Positions 1 through 7,952 of a DNA stretch of 64,000 bases are shown piece after piece; positions within the stretch are counted from its first letter, which is position 1, and every line of letters begins with the position of its first letter. The stretch comes from an uncultured Christensenellaceae bacterium. GTDB lineage: Bacteria > Bacillota > Clostridia > Christensenellales > Pumilibacteraceae. The notes under the pieces were generated by a model that made no database searches, was not told the origin of the DNA, and saw nothing but the letters and a program-made list of their open reading frames with translations. Position numbers and translations under genes: made by a program. The stretch covers positions 141,603-205,602 of the forward strand of contig CAJULK010000001.1 of the NCBI GenBank assembly GCA_910587455.1, written 5' to 3'.

Positions 1-180
1 ACAAGTCCAACGAACATCTCTTCTGTCATTCTGAACGAAGTGAAGAATCTCAACCTTAATGCGCGAAGCGCAAACATCGTTACGCAAGAGATTCTTCGCT
101 GACGCTCAGAATGACACAATTTAGGACAAGTCCAACGAACATCTCTTCTGTCATTCTGAACGAAGTGAAGAATCTCAACC
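1..180. repeat. Inverted-repeat element plus tandem partial copy
   Basis: A unit at 24-116 opens with TGTCATTCTGA and closes with its reverse complement TCAGAATGACA at 106-116. Inside, GAAGAATCTC and GAGATTCTTC also pair, so the element can fold into a long imperfect hairpin. Positions 1-55 are repeated identically at 126-180, a direct repeat with period 125, suggesting tandem duplication of the element with its flank. The same family recurs at 4596-5001 and as remnants near 32.9, 52.0 and 55.9 kb. No ORF is inside, so it would be a non-autonomous dispersed repeat. Confidence 0.85.
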
Positions 181-206
181 GCTTTTTCCCCAACCTTATT
201 TCCCGT

Positions 207-257
207 AAAAAAGTAATATACCGTGTTGAAAGGGGGGAGATCAACACGGTATATTAC
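207..257 (-). ncRNA. Strong hairpin with C-rich loop and U-tract; candidate small RNA 3' end
   Basis: Positions 213-229 and 241-257 are perfect 17-bp inverted repeats around an 11-nt loop. Read on the minus strand the loop is TCTCCCCCCTT and the stem is followed at once by six T residues (212-207), the form of an intrinsic terminator. The nearest upstream minus-strand gene already has its own terminator at 408-436, so this hairpin may end a separate short transcript. A C-rich loop is the kind of seed that Firmicutes small RNAs use against Shine-Dalgarno sequences. TGGTATACA near 310 is a possible extended -10, but I find no good -35. It could instead be a second, back-up terminator. Confidence 0.45.
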
Positions 258-407
258 CAAAGGAAGAAAAAGATTGCAAAGATTTGACTCTTTACACATA
301 TATGTATACCATTAAATAATGTTGATTTTGTGAAAAAATCATGTGATTTTTCAAATAACCCGATTTAGGTTGCGACTTTGGGGCGCGATGTAATTATTCG
401 CGCAAAA

Positions 408-436
408 CAAAACCCCCGATTCGATCGAGGGTTTTG
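408..436 (-). terminator. Intrinsic terminator of the small membrane protein gene
   Basis: CAAAACCC at 408-415 pairs with GGGTTTTG at 429-436, with an inner CGAT/ATCG stem. Read on the minus strand it is followed by TTTTG. It lies just past the stop codon at 447. Confidence 0.75.
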
Positions 437-446
437 CATTTTACTG

Positions 447-665
447 TTATACGTTCAAAAGACGCAGAATGTGCTTGCTTGCGAGCATGAGGATAAGGTC
501 GATGAGCCAAATGATCCACGCGCCGAAAATCAAGCGAAGCAACGCCGCAACGATCTTGCCCTCTTGGAATCTGGTAACAACTCCGCAGATCCACGCCGTA
601 ACGGGAATGATCGCAAGGATCACGCTAACAACATAGCTAAGACCGAAGTAATCGCTTTTTGCCAT
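447..665 (-). CDS. Small two-helix membrane protein of unknown function
   Basis: A 72-residue protein with two clear hydrophobic segments (about residues 9-29 and 39-62) separated by a short polar loop, and almost no soluble part. I recognise the general type, a small conserved clostridial inner-membrane protein, but no known function. The start is supported by GAGAGGTGTAAA just upstream of the ATG. A perfect TTGACA/17/TATAAT promoter precedes it and an intrinsic terminator follows, so it is a single-gene transcript, expected to be strongly expressed. It is divergent from the GH3 gene. Confidence 0.8.
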   Translation of the reverse strand: MAKSDYFGLSYVVSVILAIIPVTAWICGVVTRFQEGKIVAALLRLIFGAWIIWLIDLILMLASKHILRLLNV

Positions 666-712
666 TTTACACCTCTCTTTCTAAATTTTGATTTGCATAT
701 CAATGCTTATTC

Positions 713-741
713 ATTATAACTAATATATGCACGCATGTCAA
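713..741 (-). promoter_or_regulatory. Sigma-A promoter of the small membrane protein gene
   Basis: Minus-strand TTGACA (736-741), 17-nt spacer, TATAAT (713-718). Exact consensus. Confidence 0.85.
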
Positions 742-817
742 GTATATTCCGAATATTGAATGTGATAAATTACTCACATGATCCGCTTGCGACGGCACGT
801 GCCGATACAAAACATAC

Positions 818-846
818 TTGACACCGCCACACTCCTATGTTATAAT
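818..846 (+). promoter_or_regulatory. Consensus sigma-A promoter directly in front of the GH3 start codon
   Basis: TTGACA at 818-823, 17-nt spacer, TATAAT at 841-846. Transcription would start near 853, and the ATG is at 854, so there is no room for a leader or ribosome site. Confidence 0.85.
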
Positions 847-853
847 GATGTAA

Positions 854-3202
854 ATGGACGCGGAAAGACTTGACATAGATAAAACTCTCGAATATCTTAC
901 TCTCGACGAAAAATTACGCATGCTGTGCGGCGACGGAATGTGGCACACTTTCGGCGCGGGCGAACTTCCGCGAGTGCGCATGGCGGACGGGCCTAACGGG
1001 CTGCGCATGGCGGACGGCGCCATGAGCTCGGCGGCGCCTGCGACGTGCTTTCCCACTCCGTCCGTGCTCGCCAACAGTTGGGATCCCGCGGTTCTTTATA
1101 CGGTCGGCGCAGCCATAGGCAAAGAGGCAACGGCAATGGGCGTAAACCTTTTGCTCGCGCCGGGGCTGAACATCAAGCGCAGTCCGCTCGGCGGACGCAA
1201 TTTCGAATACTATTCGGAAGATCCGATTTTGTCGGGCGAGCTCGGCAAAGCGTTCGTATCGGGCGTGCAGTCTACGGGCGTAGGCGCGTGCATAAAGCAT
1301 TTCGCCGCCAACAATCAGGAAAGCTACCGCATGTATTCCGATTCGGTCGTTGACATGCGCGCACTTCGCGAGCTGTATTTACGTCCGTTCGAAATAGCCG
1401 TTCAGGCAGAACCCGCGGCGGTCATGTGCGCTTACAACAAACTCAACGGTACATACTGCACCGAGAACGAATTTTTATTGAAGCGCGTGCTGCGCGGCGA
1501 TTTCGCATACAAAGGCGTAACGCTGTCCGATTGGGGCGCTGTACACGACAGAGTGCGCGCACTCAAAGCCGGGCTCGATCTCGAAATGCCCGACTCGCAC
1601 GGGCTTTTTGCCGACAGCCTGAAAGCGGCGCTCGACAGCGGCGAGATCACCGAAAACACGATCGACGAAAGTTTGCGCCGCATACTCGAGCTGACAGATA
1701 ACGTTTATCTCGAACCGTACGGCGACTTCGACGCCGACGCACACGACCGCATAAGCTACAATGCCGCGGCGGCGAGCATAGTTCTGCTTAAAAACGAGGG
1801 CGGCATGCTTCCGCTGACGCGCGACATGCGCGTTGTCGTTTGCGGCGAGCTTGCCGAAAACGCGCCCATACAAGGCGGCGGGAGCTCGCATGTCACGGCG
1901 CTCAAAACCGTCTCCCCGCTTGAAGCGTTTGCGGGACGTTCGATCGAGATTACATATTTCCGCGGATATTCGTCCGACCGCAAAGAAAACGACAGACTTC
2001 AAGCCGAAGCGCTCGACGGCGCGAAAAACGCCGACGCGGTGCTTGTTTATGCCGGAATAGCCGAAAGCCACGAAGGCATCGACCGCAAATCGCTCGACCT
2101 TCCGCCCGAGCAAAACGAACTTATATCGAAGCTCGCCGCGAGCGGATTGCGCGTAACGGTAGTGCTCGCCGCACCCGGCGCGGTCACTATGCCGTGGCTC
2201 AACCGTGTGCGCGCCGTCGTATTCTGCGGACTTTGCGGCGGCAACGGGGCGGCAGCGGCGGTGGACGTCCTTTACGGCAGGATCAATCCGCGCGGCAGGC
2301 TCGCCGAAACGTTCCCGCTCGAAACACCCGACTTCGGCGACGATTTCGGAAGATACCGCGCTCTGTACAGAGAAAGCCTGTTCGTAGGATACAGATATTA
2401 TGACGCGGCAAACGTGCGCGTACTTTTCCCGTTCGGGCACGGACTGTCGTACAGCGACATTTCGTACGGCGACGCATCGCTGACGGAACGCGACAACGGC
2501 TTCGACGTTTCCGTCGTACTTACCAACAACTCGGTTCGCGACGGGTACGAAACGGTTCAGATATACGTTTCGGACAAAACGGGTCGGGTGCTGTGCGCGC
2601 CCAAACAGCTCGCCGGGTTTCGCAAGGTATTCGTCGAGGGCAAGACGTCCGTCACGGCTACCGTGCACATTCCCCGCCGCGCTTTCATGTTTTTCGATAC
2701 CGAATCGGACGGATACAGAACGTGCGACGGCGAATATACCGTAATTGTCGCCGCGTCCGCAAAGGACGTCAGGCAGGAGCTTAAGGTCATGCTCGACGGC
2801 GATTACAAATCGAGCAAGAGCTTCCCCGATTCGTACAAAACGCCGCGGCGCGTCAAACTGACCGACGCAGACTTCGAGGCGCTGTACGGCTCGCCTATCC
2901 CGCCCGAAGCGCCGCGCCCAAAAAAGGGCGAGTTTACGCTCGACAGCTGTATAAACGATATTAAAAGCACATTCGCAGGAAAGTGCGCCATGCTCGCCGT
3001 AAAGAAGCTCGCGCCAAAAAAACGCGACGTGTCCGCCGAAGAACGCGAAGCATACATAACGACCGCCATAAATATACCGATAGGCGTTTCTGCGGCAATG
3101 TCCGACGGCTCTATGACCGTCAATACCGCAAAGGGGCTTATAGAAATGGCTAACGGCAAAATAATCAAAGGCATCAGGCTGATGATGACCAAGGGAAAGT
3201 AA
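854..3202 (+). CDS. Glycoside hydrolase family 3 beta-glucosidase (cytoplasmic)
   Basis: Expected to release glucose or another beta-linked sugar from the non-reducing end of oligosaccharides. The 782 residues have no signal peptide, so it acts in the cytoplasm. The GH3 TIM barrel holds KHFAAN (148-153) and the nucleophile motif LSDWG with Asp226. A C-terminal sandwich domain and a fibronectin-III-like domain (about 560-640) follow, then an extra tail of about 140 residues with LPPK-type and Ala-rich parts of unknown role. The start is fixed: a stop codon (851-853) lies directly upstream, no other start codon occurs before the conserved TLDEKLRML, and TATAAT ends 7 nt before the ATG, so the mRNA looks leaderless. 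Exact substrate unknown; it could serve the GH30 system near 40 kb. Confidence 0.93.
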   Translation: MDAERLDIDKTLEYLTLDEKLRMLCGDGMWHTFGAGELPRVRMADGPNGLRMADGAMSSAAPATCFPTPSVLANSWDPAVLYTVGAAIGKEATAMGVNLLLAPGLNIKRSPLGGRNFEYYSEDPILSGELGKAFVSGVQSTGVGACIKHFAANNQESYRMYSDSVVDMRALRELYLRPFEIAVQAEPAAVMCAYNKLNGTYCTENEFLLKRVLRGDFAYKGVTLSDWGAVHDRVRALKAGLDLEMPDSHGLFADSLKAALDSGEITENTIDESLRRILELTDNVYLEPYGDFDADAHDRISYNAAAASIVLLKNEGGMLPLTRDMRVVVCGELAENAPIQGGGSSHVTALKTVSPLEAFAGRSIEITYFRGYSSDRKENDRLQAEALDGAKNADAVLVYAGIAESHEGIDRKSLDLPPEQNELISKLAASGLRVTVVLAAPGAVTMPWLNRVRAVVFCGLCGGNGAAAAVDVLYGRINPRGRLAETFPLETPDFGDDFGRYRALYRESLFVGYRYYDAANVRVLFPFGHGLSYSDISYGDASLTERDNGFDVSVVLTNNSVRDGYETVQIYVSDKTGRVLCAPKQLAGFRKVFVEGKTSVTATVHIPRRAFMFFDTESDGYRTCDGEYTVIVAASAKDVRQELKVMLDGDYKSSKSFPDSYKTPRRVKLTDADFEALYGSPIPPEAPRPKKGEFTLDSCINDIKSTFAGKCAMLAVKKLAPKKRDVSAEEREAYITTAINIPIGVSAAMSDGSMTVNTAKGLIEMANGKIIKGIRLMMTKGK

Positions 3203-3273
3203 ACTTTTCCGCGCGAACGGCGCACGGGCATATTCGTTGCTGCGCCGAACACATCGAACACGAGGTAAGACCG

Positions 3274-4572
3274 ATGGATAAGATCGAAGTTTTCGATTAC
3301 ATAGAAAAAGCGGCGGCGGTGCTCGACGCCAATCTCGTCGGATTCACGCATGCGGCAAACAAACTGACCGAATATCTCGAAACGACTTTCGGCGATATAG
3401 ACGCGACTGTCGGCGTAACATCGCGCATAAAATCGCGCGACAGCCTCAAAGAAAAGATCTTGCGCAACGATCTCTACCGCGACACGCCCGTCAATCGCAT
3501 TGTTTTCGAAATGCACGACATTATAGGCGTCAAGATAGAATGTCGGTTTTTCAAAGACGAACAGTTTCTGTACGAGAAAATTCGCGAAGTTTTTTGCGTG
3601 GACGTCGGCGACGGATATTACTCGCCCGTCGGCAAAAAAGCGGTCAGGCTGAAGCTCGACACGCCGCAGCCCGAACGTCAGAAAAACGGATACTCGATCT
3701 ACAGAATAGACGGCAACGTGACGTATGCGGGCGAAAATTACAATTTCGAATTGCAGATCAAATCGCTCGTCAACAGTTTTTGGTCGGAAATAGAGCATAA
3801 ACTCATTTATAAAAACAACAGGCTCAATCAGTCGGACAACATGATCAGAGAACTGCTCAAGACCACGCACGAAAGCCTGTCCGGCATCGACCATCAGCTC
3901 AATCTGATATTCGACCGCGTTTCGGGGAACACGATAAGCAATCAGTACGAACAGCTCAGAAGCATGATAGCGCTCGGTCTTAACGAGATGTACACGACCA
4001 TAGTCAAAGCGCACACGGGCATTGCCGTGTCCATATCCGAGTATTCGGAAGCGATCGTCGAATATCTGCTTACAGGCTCTTCTTACACAAAAAACAAGAG
4101 CGGCGACTCGCTTGTAAAAATCGTGACGGAGGGCGTGAGCCGAATCGTTGCGGAAAAGAACGCCGACGAAGCAGAAAGAATAATCAGGCTCGGCGACGGT
4201 GACAATTACAGCGGGCTTATAATAAATCTTATGGAATGGATGCGCAATATCGACTACTCGACTATAGCTATCGGCGATAAGATAGAAAACATAGACGTGC
4301 GACTGACAGGCGTATCCGCCGAGATCGCGGAAATATTCCTTAAAAGCATAAACTCGGACTTCTATCTCAACACGTTTTTCCATATATTTTTCTCGCTCGA
4401 ACGCGGCACGGACAGCGAGGACTTCAACGACTATATCGAATACTACGCCAACCGCGTGCTCGCCGGAAAAACGCAGGAACAGATATACCGCACGCTCGCC
4501 ACGCTTACCGAGCTTCCGCCCAACAAGCTCCCGCTCGAAAGCACGATAGAAATGCTTCAAAGCAAGCCGTAG
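3274..4572 (+). CDS. RelA/SpoT-domain protein with long C-terminal extension
   Basis: Residues about 40-185 match the (p)ppGpp synthetase fold: SRIKSRDS (50-57), HDIIGVKI (81-88), NGYSIYR (138-144) and the signature FELQIKS...FWSEIEHKLIYK (158-180). This would make it a small alarmone synthetase transferring pyrophosphate from ATP to GTP/GDP, or a divergent relative. The usual small synthetases are about 210-260 residues; this one is 432, with some 220 mostly helical residues after the catalytic domain that match nothing I recognise. No HD hydrolase, TGS or ACT domain is visible. A GAGG site lies 10 nt before the ATG. It follows the GH3 gene by 71 nt on the same strand and may be cotranscribed. 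Confidence 0.8.
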   Translation: MDKIEVFDYIEKAAAVLDANLVGFTHAANKLTEYLETTFGDIDATVGVTSRIKSRDSLKEKILRNDLYRDTPVNRIVFEMHDIIGVKIECRFFKDEQFLYEKIREVFCVDVGDGYYSPVGKKAVRLKLDTPQPERQKNGYSIYRIDGNVTYAGENYNFELQIKSLVNSFWSEIEHKLIYKNNRLNQSDNMIRELLKTTHESLSGIDHQLNLIFDRVSGNTISNQYEQLRSMIALGLNEMYTTIVKAHTGIAVSISEYSEAIVEYLLTGSSYTKNKSGDSLVKIVTEGVSRIVAEKNADEAERIIRLGDGDNYSGLIINLMEWMRNIDYSTIAIGDKIENIDVRLTGVSAEIAEIFLKSINSDFYLNTFFHIFFSLERGTDSEDFNDYIEYYANRVLAGKTQEQIYRTLATLTELPPNKLPLESTIEMLQSKP

Positions 4573-4595
4573 ATTATTTAGAGCGAGATATTATC

Positions 4596-5001
4596 TGTCA
4601 TTCTGAACGAGGGCGAAGCCCGAAGTGAAGAATCACAACCTTAATGCGAGAAGCGCCAATATCGTTACTTATGAGATTCTTCGCTTGCGCTCAGAATGAC
4701 ACAGCTAACAGAGTGTCATTTCGACCGAAGCGCATAAGCGCGTATATTTCTCTGTCATTCTGAACAAGCGAGCCTGCGAGCGCAGTGAAGAATCTCAACC
4801 TTAATGCGCGAAGCGCAAACACCGTTACGCAAGAGATTCTTCGCTTCGCTCAGAATGACACATTATATTGATAAGCCACAGTTTCTTTCTGTCATTCTGA
4901 ACAAGTGAGCGTAGCGAGCGCCGTGAAGAATCTCAACCGTATTCCGCGCGAAGCGCAAACACCGTTACACAAGAGATTCTTCGCTTACGCTCAGAATGAC
5001 A
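4596..5001. repeat. Cluster of three inverted-repeat elements
   Basis: Three complete units of the family seen at 1-180: 4596-4701, 4753-4860 and 4890-5001. Each starts TGTCATTCTGA, continues to GAAGAATC(T/A)C, and ends GAGATTCTTCGCT...TCAGAATGACA. They differ mainly in the middle and in a short insertion after the first arm (GCGAAGCC in the first, GCGAGC variants in the others). They sit just after the RelA/SpoT gene stop and could also act as transcription barriers. Confidence 0.85.
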
Positions 5002-5396
5002 CAATTTAGAAATATCAAACCAACATCTCTCCTGTCCTACGAAGCAACCCGCACTGCAAAAACGGCGCCCGCAAAAGGGTATCTTTCATGGATATTCTCT
5101 TTTGTGAACAAACAATTAGCCCGCTATCTTCGTAAGCGAAATATAACGAGTTATGCTTTTTAAGTTTAGACGACAAATTGAAATCTATCGTACTATTATC
5201 TTTCTAATCTGAAAAATAAATTCACACTTATCATATATATCGTCGGGAATACTTGTTTCTGACACAAATTGAAAAGCTCCATGGCGTGAAATCTCAAACG
5301 ACTGAATAGGTGATACTTTCAATTTCGCCCCATGTCATTTTACCGGTACCTTTGCATTACCGTGTTTGATAAATAAAAATTTATATGATATACTGC
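5002..5396. other. AT-rich gap without a recognisable gene
   Basis: No convincing ORF or RNA gene. A short sequence CTGTCCTACGAAGCAA at 5032-5047 recurs at 56031-56046 and 56079-56094, a second minor repeat. From about 5070 the composition drops to clearly AT-rich, continuing into the lipoprotein gene on the left-pointing strand. Confidence 0.6.
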
Positions 5397-6191
5397 TTAT
5401 ACTTTATTCCATTTGGCATACAATGTAACATCGCTTGTTACAATTTCAGATGCAAATTCCCAGCGGTTTATACACTGCTGTTCTTTGTACCAACCGATAA
5501 ATTCGAACCCTTGCTTAATTGGCGATTGCGGTTCTAAGCATAATGTATCTTTCTTAACAATACTGTAATATGTATTTTGTGTACCGCCATTAGCGTCGAA
5601 TACTATTTCATAATGGTTTTCCGTCAAACATAAATCATACTCTTTACGGTACTTTGAAAGAATGTATCTTCCATCATAAGTACTCGTATAAGTAAAATCC
5701 ATAGCGTTCGTATTTATTTGAACCGAATTTATATCCAAAAAGGTTTCCCCGTATCTATTGACACAGTGAAATGAATTTATTTTTGCATTAATTATTAAAT
5801 TGCCGGAGAAATCTTTAATGCCACAATCGACCAAGGTATCGATATCATGATTTATGATTATGTTCTCAATCATTGCAGCGTTTATTCCATATTTTTTATA
5901 TGGCGCAGAAATAATAGGACAATAGAATTCACCAATACGTTTAACGACATATCCACCTAATTTTTCAGGTATAACTAATTGGGCTATATTTTCGGTATCA
6001 TTAACAAGTCCTAATACTACCGAATACTTATAGCCTTCTTCATTTTCTCGTACATAATAATACCAGCCGTCGTCTTCTTTCTTAATACTCCATGGATCTT
6101 TATACATATTCGGCTGGGTTACAGAACCGCACCCGCTCAAACTAAAAATCAATATACAAGCTAATATTATAAATTCAATGCGTTTTTTCAT
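5397..6191 (-). CDS. Lipoprotein with one C-terminal InlB B-repeat
   Basis: A 264-residue predicted lipoprotein: signal peptide with lipobox LSGC (Cys21). The last 70 residues form one Listeria-Bacteroides (InlB B) repeat: VFDANGGT, then GFEFIGWYKE, then VTLYAKWN. Such repeats are beta-rich surface modules. The middle (about 45-190) has short strand patterns of the leucine-rich or immunoglobulin-like kind but no family I can name. There is no clear ribosome site. Its composition is much more AT-rich than its neighbours, and it lies next to a repeat cluster, which suggests acquisition from elsewhere or weak selection. Confidence 0.75.
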   Translation of the reverse strand: MKKRIEFIILACILIFSLSGCGSVTQPNMYKDPWSIKKEDDGWYYYVRENEEGYKYSVVLGLVNDTENIAQLVIPEKLGGYVVKRIGEFYCPIISAPYKKYGINAAMIENIIINHDIDTLVDCGIKDFSGNLIINAKINSFHCVNRYGETFLDINSVQINTNAMDFTYTSTYDGRYILSKYRKEYDLCLTENHYEIVFDANGGTQNTYYSIVKKDTLCLEPQSPIKQGFEFIGWYKEQQCINRWEFASEIVTSDVTLYAKWNKV

Positions 6192-6275
6192 AATTAATTC
6201 GTTTTCTTCGCTTATTGATACCTAAGCAATACACAGAGAAGAGATTCTCTTTTAATAAATATCATATTTACATTT

Positions 6276-7748
6276 CTATTTCAATCTCTGACCGCAGAAC
6301 TTGCAATACACATCCGTGCTCGACCGCTCTCCGCCGCATGTCGGGCAAACTTCAGCCGGCGTTTCTCCGACCGCGGCGAGCTCCGTTCCGCACTTATTGC
6401 AGAACTTGGCGCCTGCTATATTCTCTTTACCGCACAACGAACACACGGGATTGACGTTATGCTTTTCGGTCTTGCCGCGCTTTTTCTTTTCCGTCGGGTC
6501 TTTTACCGTCTCGACTTCGGCAAGATCCGTTCCGCATTTACCGCAAAACTTTGCCGCCGCGACGTTCGTCTTGCCGCATAGCGGGCACAGCTTAAGTCCG
6601 ACCGCCGTCTTGACGTCGGCTGCACGTTCGACGGCTTGCGTCACGCTCGGCTCGTCCGTATCGGACGGCGAAGCCTGTTCGGGCTCGGCTTCGGCATACG
6701 GCTTATTCATATCCGCACCGCAATTCTTACAGAACTTGGCGCCCGCAGTATTGGAGTTGCCGCAGACGGGACACACCGCAGTCGATATTACGGGTGCCGC
6801 AGGCTCGGCGGGTTTCGCACCGTTTGCAATATCCGCGCCGCAGAACCTGCAGAACTTGGCGTTCGGGATGTTTTCGTATCCGCAAACATGACAAATCTTG
6901 CCGTTCGCGGTGTTACGGATTTCGGCAGACGGAGCGGCGCGCAATAAGTCGGTTCCGCAATGCTTGCAGAATTTGGCGTCGGCGATATTGTCTTTCCCGC
7001 AAACGGGACAGCGTTGTGTATTCATAAGTTTTTGCTCCGGTAAAAGATTTCCGCATTTTTTGCAATAGTTGGCAACGGACGGATTGACCGTGCCGCACAC
7101 GTCGCAGTATTTCTCGTCGGACATGCCGCGCTTGCCGTTATCGTCAAGCTCAGGAAACACCGATCCTGTCGCAGTATCGTCGCCCGAGCGCGCCGCGCTC
7201 CCGTTGCGTTCCGCGACGAGATCTTCGTAAAACGCCGACTCGGCGATTTTCATATACGGCACAACGATTATCGACAATATGCCCAAGGTAAGCATGCACA
7301 GCAGTATCCATCCGATAAAGCTCACGTTCAAGCAGAACAGCTTGCCTTTATATCCGCGCATCAATTCGATGGATTTCCTGCGCGCTTCTTCGGGCGCGAT
7401 CTTCGGATCGTCGTGCATAATGTAAAAACTCATCGAATACGCATAGCTCTTTACTATACCGGGTATTATAAAAAGCAACGTCCACAGCCATACGAACACA
7501 ATTATGAGCATACCGAGCAGCATTGTATTCACAAAATTGTAAAATCCCGCAAACATGCGTTCTATATTGGCTTTTTTGCCGCGCACGACATCGAGCGACA
7601 TAGACGCCATACCGAATGCAAACGGACCGTAAAGCACAAGCGGAAACACGCTCGAAAATCCGTTCAATATGCCGGCGAGGATCATCATGCCCCAATTCCC
7701 ATCGAGGCTTTTCCATGCCTGAGCTCTGTATTGTTTTGCCGATTTCAT
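6276..7748 (-). CDS. DUF975 membrane protein fused to seven zinc ribbons
   Basis: Residues 1-180 are a DUF975-type integral membrane domain with four to five hydrophobic segments and the family features AQAWKSLDGNW near the start and FIIPGIVKSYAYS (93-105). From residue 215 to the end come seven Cys4 zinc ribbons, each of form CxxCG-(10 to 14)-(F/Y)CxxCG, joined by acidic or lysine-rich linkers. Six share the (N/D)xxx(A)KFC core, evidence for internal duplication. GGAGGAG precedes the ATG. The cytoplasmic ribbons could bind partner proteins or nucleic acid, but the function is unknown. Confidence 0.85.
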   Translation of the reverse strand: MKSAKQYRAQAWKSLDGNWGMMILAGILNGFSSVFPLVLYGPFAFGMASMSLDVVRGKKANIERMFAGFYNFVNTMLLGMLIIVFVWLWTLLFIIPGIVKSYAYSMSFYIMHDDPKIAPEEARRKSIELMRGYKGKLFCLNVSFIGWILLCMLTLGILSIIVVPYMKIAESAFYEDLVAERNGSAARSGDDTATGSVFPELDDNGKRGMSDEKYCDVCGTVNPSVANYCKKCGNLLPEQKLMNTQRCPVCGKDNIADAKFCKHCGTDLLRAAPSAEIRNTANGKICHVCGYENIPNAKFCRFCGADIANGAKPAEPAAPVISTAVCPVCGNSNTAGAKFCKNCGADMNKPYAEAEPEQASPSDTDEPSVTQAVERAADVKTAVGLKLCPLCGKTNVAAAKFCGKCGTDLAEVETVKDPTEKKKRGKTEKHNVNPVCSLCGKENIAGAKFCNKCGTELAAVGETPAEVCPTCGGERSSTDVYCKFCGQRLK

Positions 7749-7912
7749 TAAGCACTCCTCCGAGAGCGTACCCTATAAACGGCGCAGTTGCCGATTTTCG
7801 GATTTTTACGAGTATATCGTAACGCGCGCGCATTACGCTATCGTTAAACAAACATTAAAATAAGATTAAAAAACGATTGCCGCGACGATCGCTCCCCCCC
7901 CGCGCAAAACGC

Positions 7913-7939
7913 AAAGCCCCGCGCAAAACGCGGGGCTTT
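7913..7939 (-). terminator. Intrinsic terminator after gyrA
   Basis: AAAGCCCCGCG (7913-7923) pairs perfectly with CGCGGGGCTTT (7929-7939) around CAAAA. It lies just beyond the gyrA stop and ends on the minus strand in TTTGCGTTTT. Confidence 0.8.
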
Positions 7940-7952
7940 ATATTAGGGTCTA

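Noticed and set aside
378..719. 113-codon plus-strand frame over the small membrane protein gene
   Set aside because: It spans the terminator and promoter of the minus-strand gene and has no ribosome site.
2803..4560. Long open frame (585 codons) opposite the GH3 tail and RelA/SpoT gene
   Set aside because: It is antisense to two well-supported genes, has no recognisable domain and no ribosome site; high-GC codon use opens such shadows.
4596..5001. Repeat cluster considered as a CRISPR array
   Set aside because: Units are inverted and about 110 bp, with variable centres and no constant short repeat with unique spacers; no cas genes.
5397..6191. Idea that the AT-rich lipoprotein is part of a prophage or insertion sequence
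   Set aside because: No transposase, integrase, phage structural gene or terminal repeats of a mobile element beyond the small hairpin repeats.
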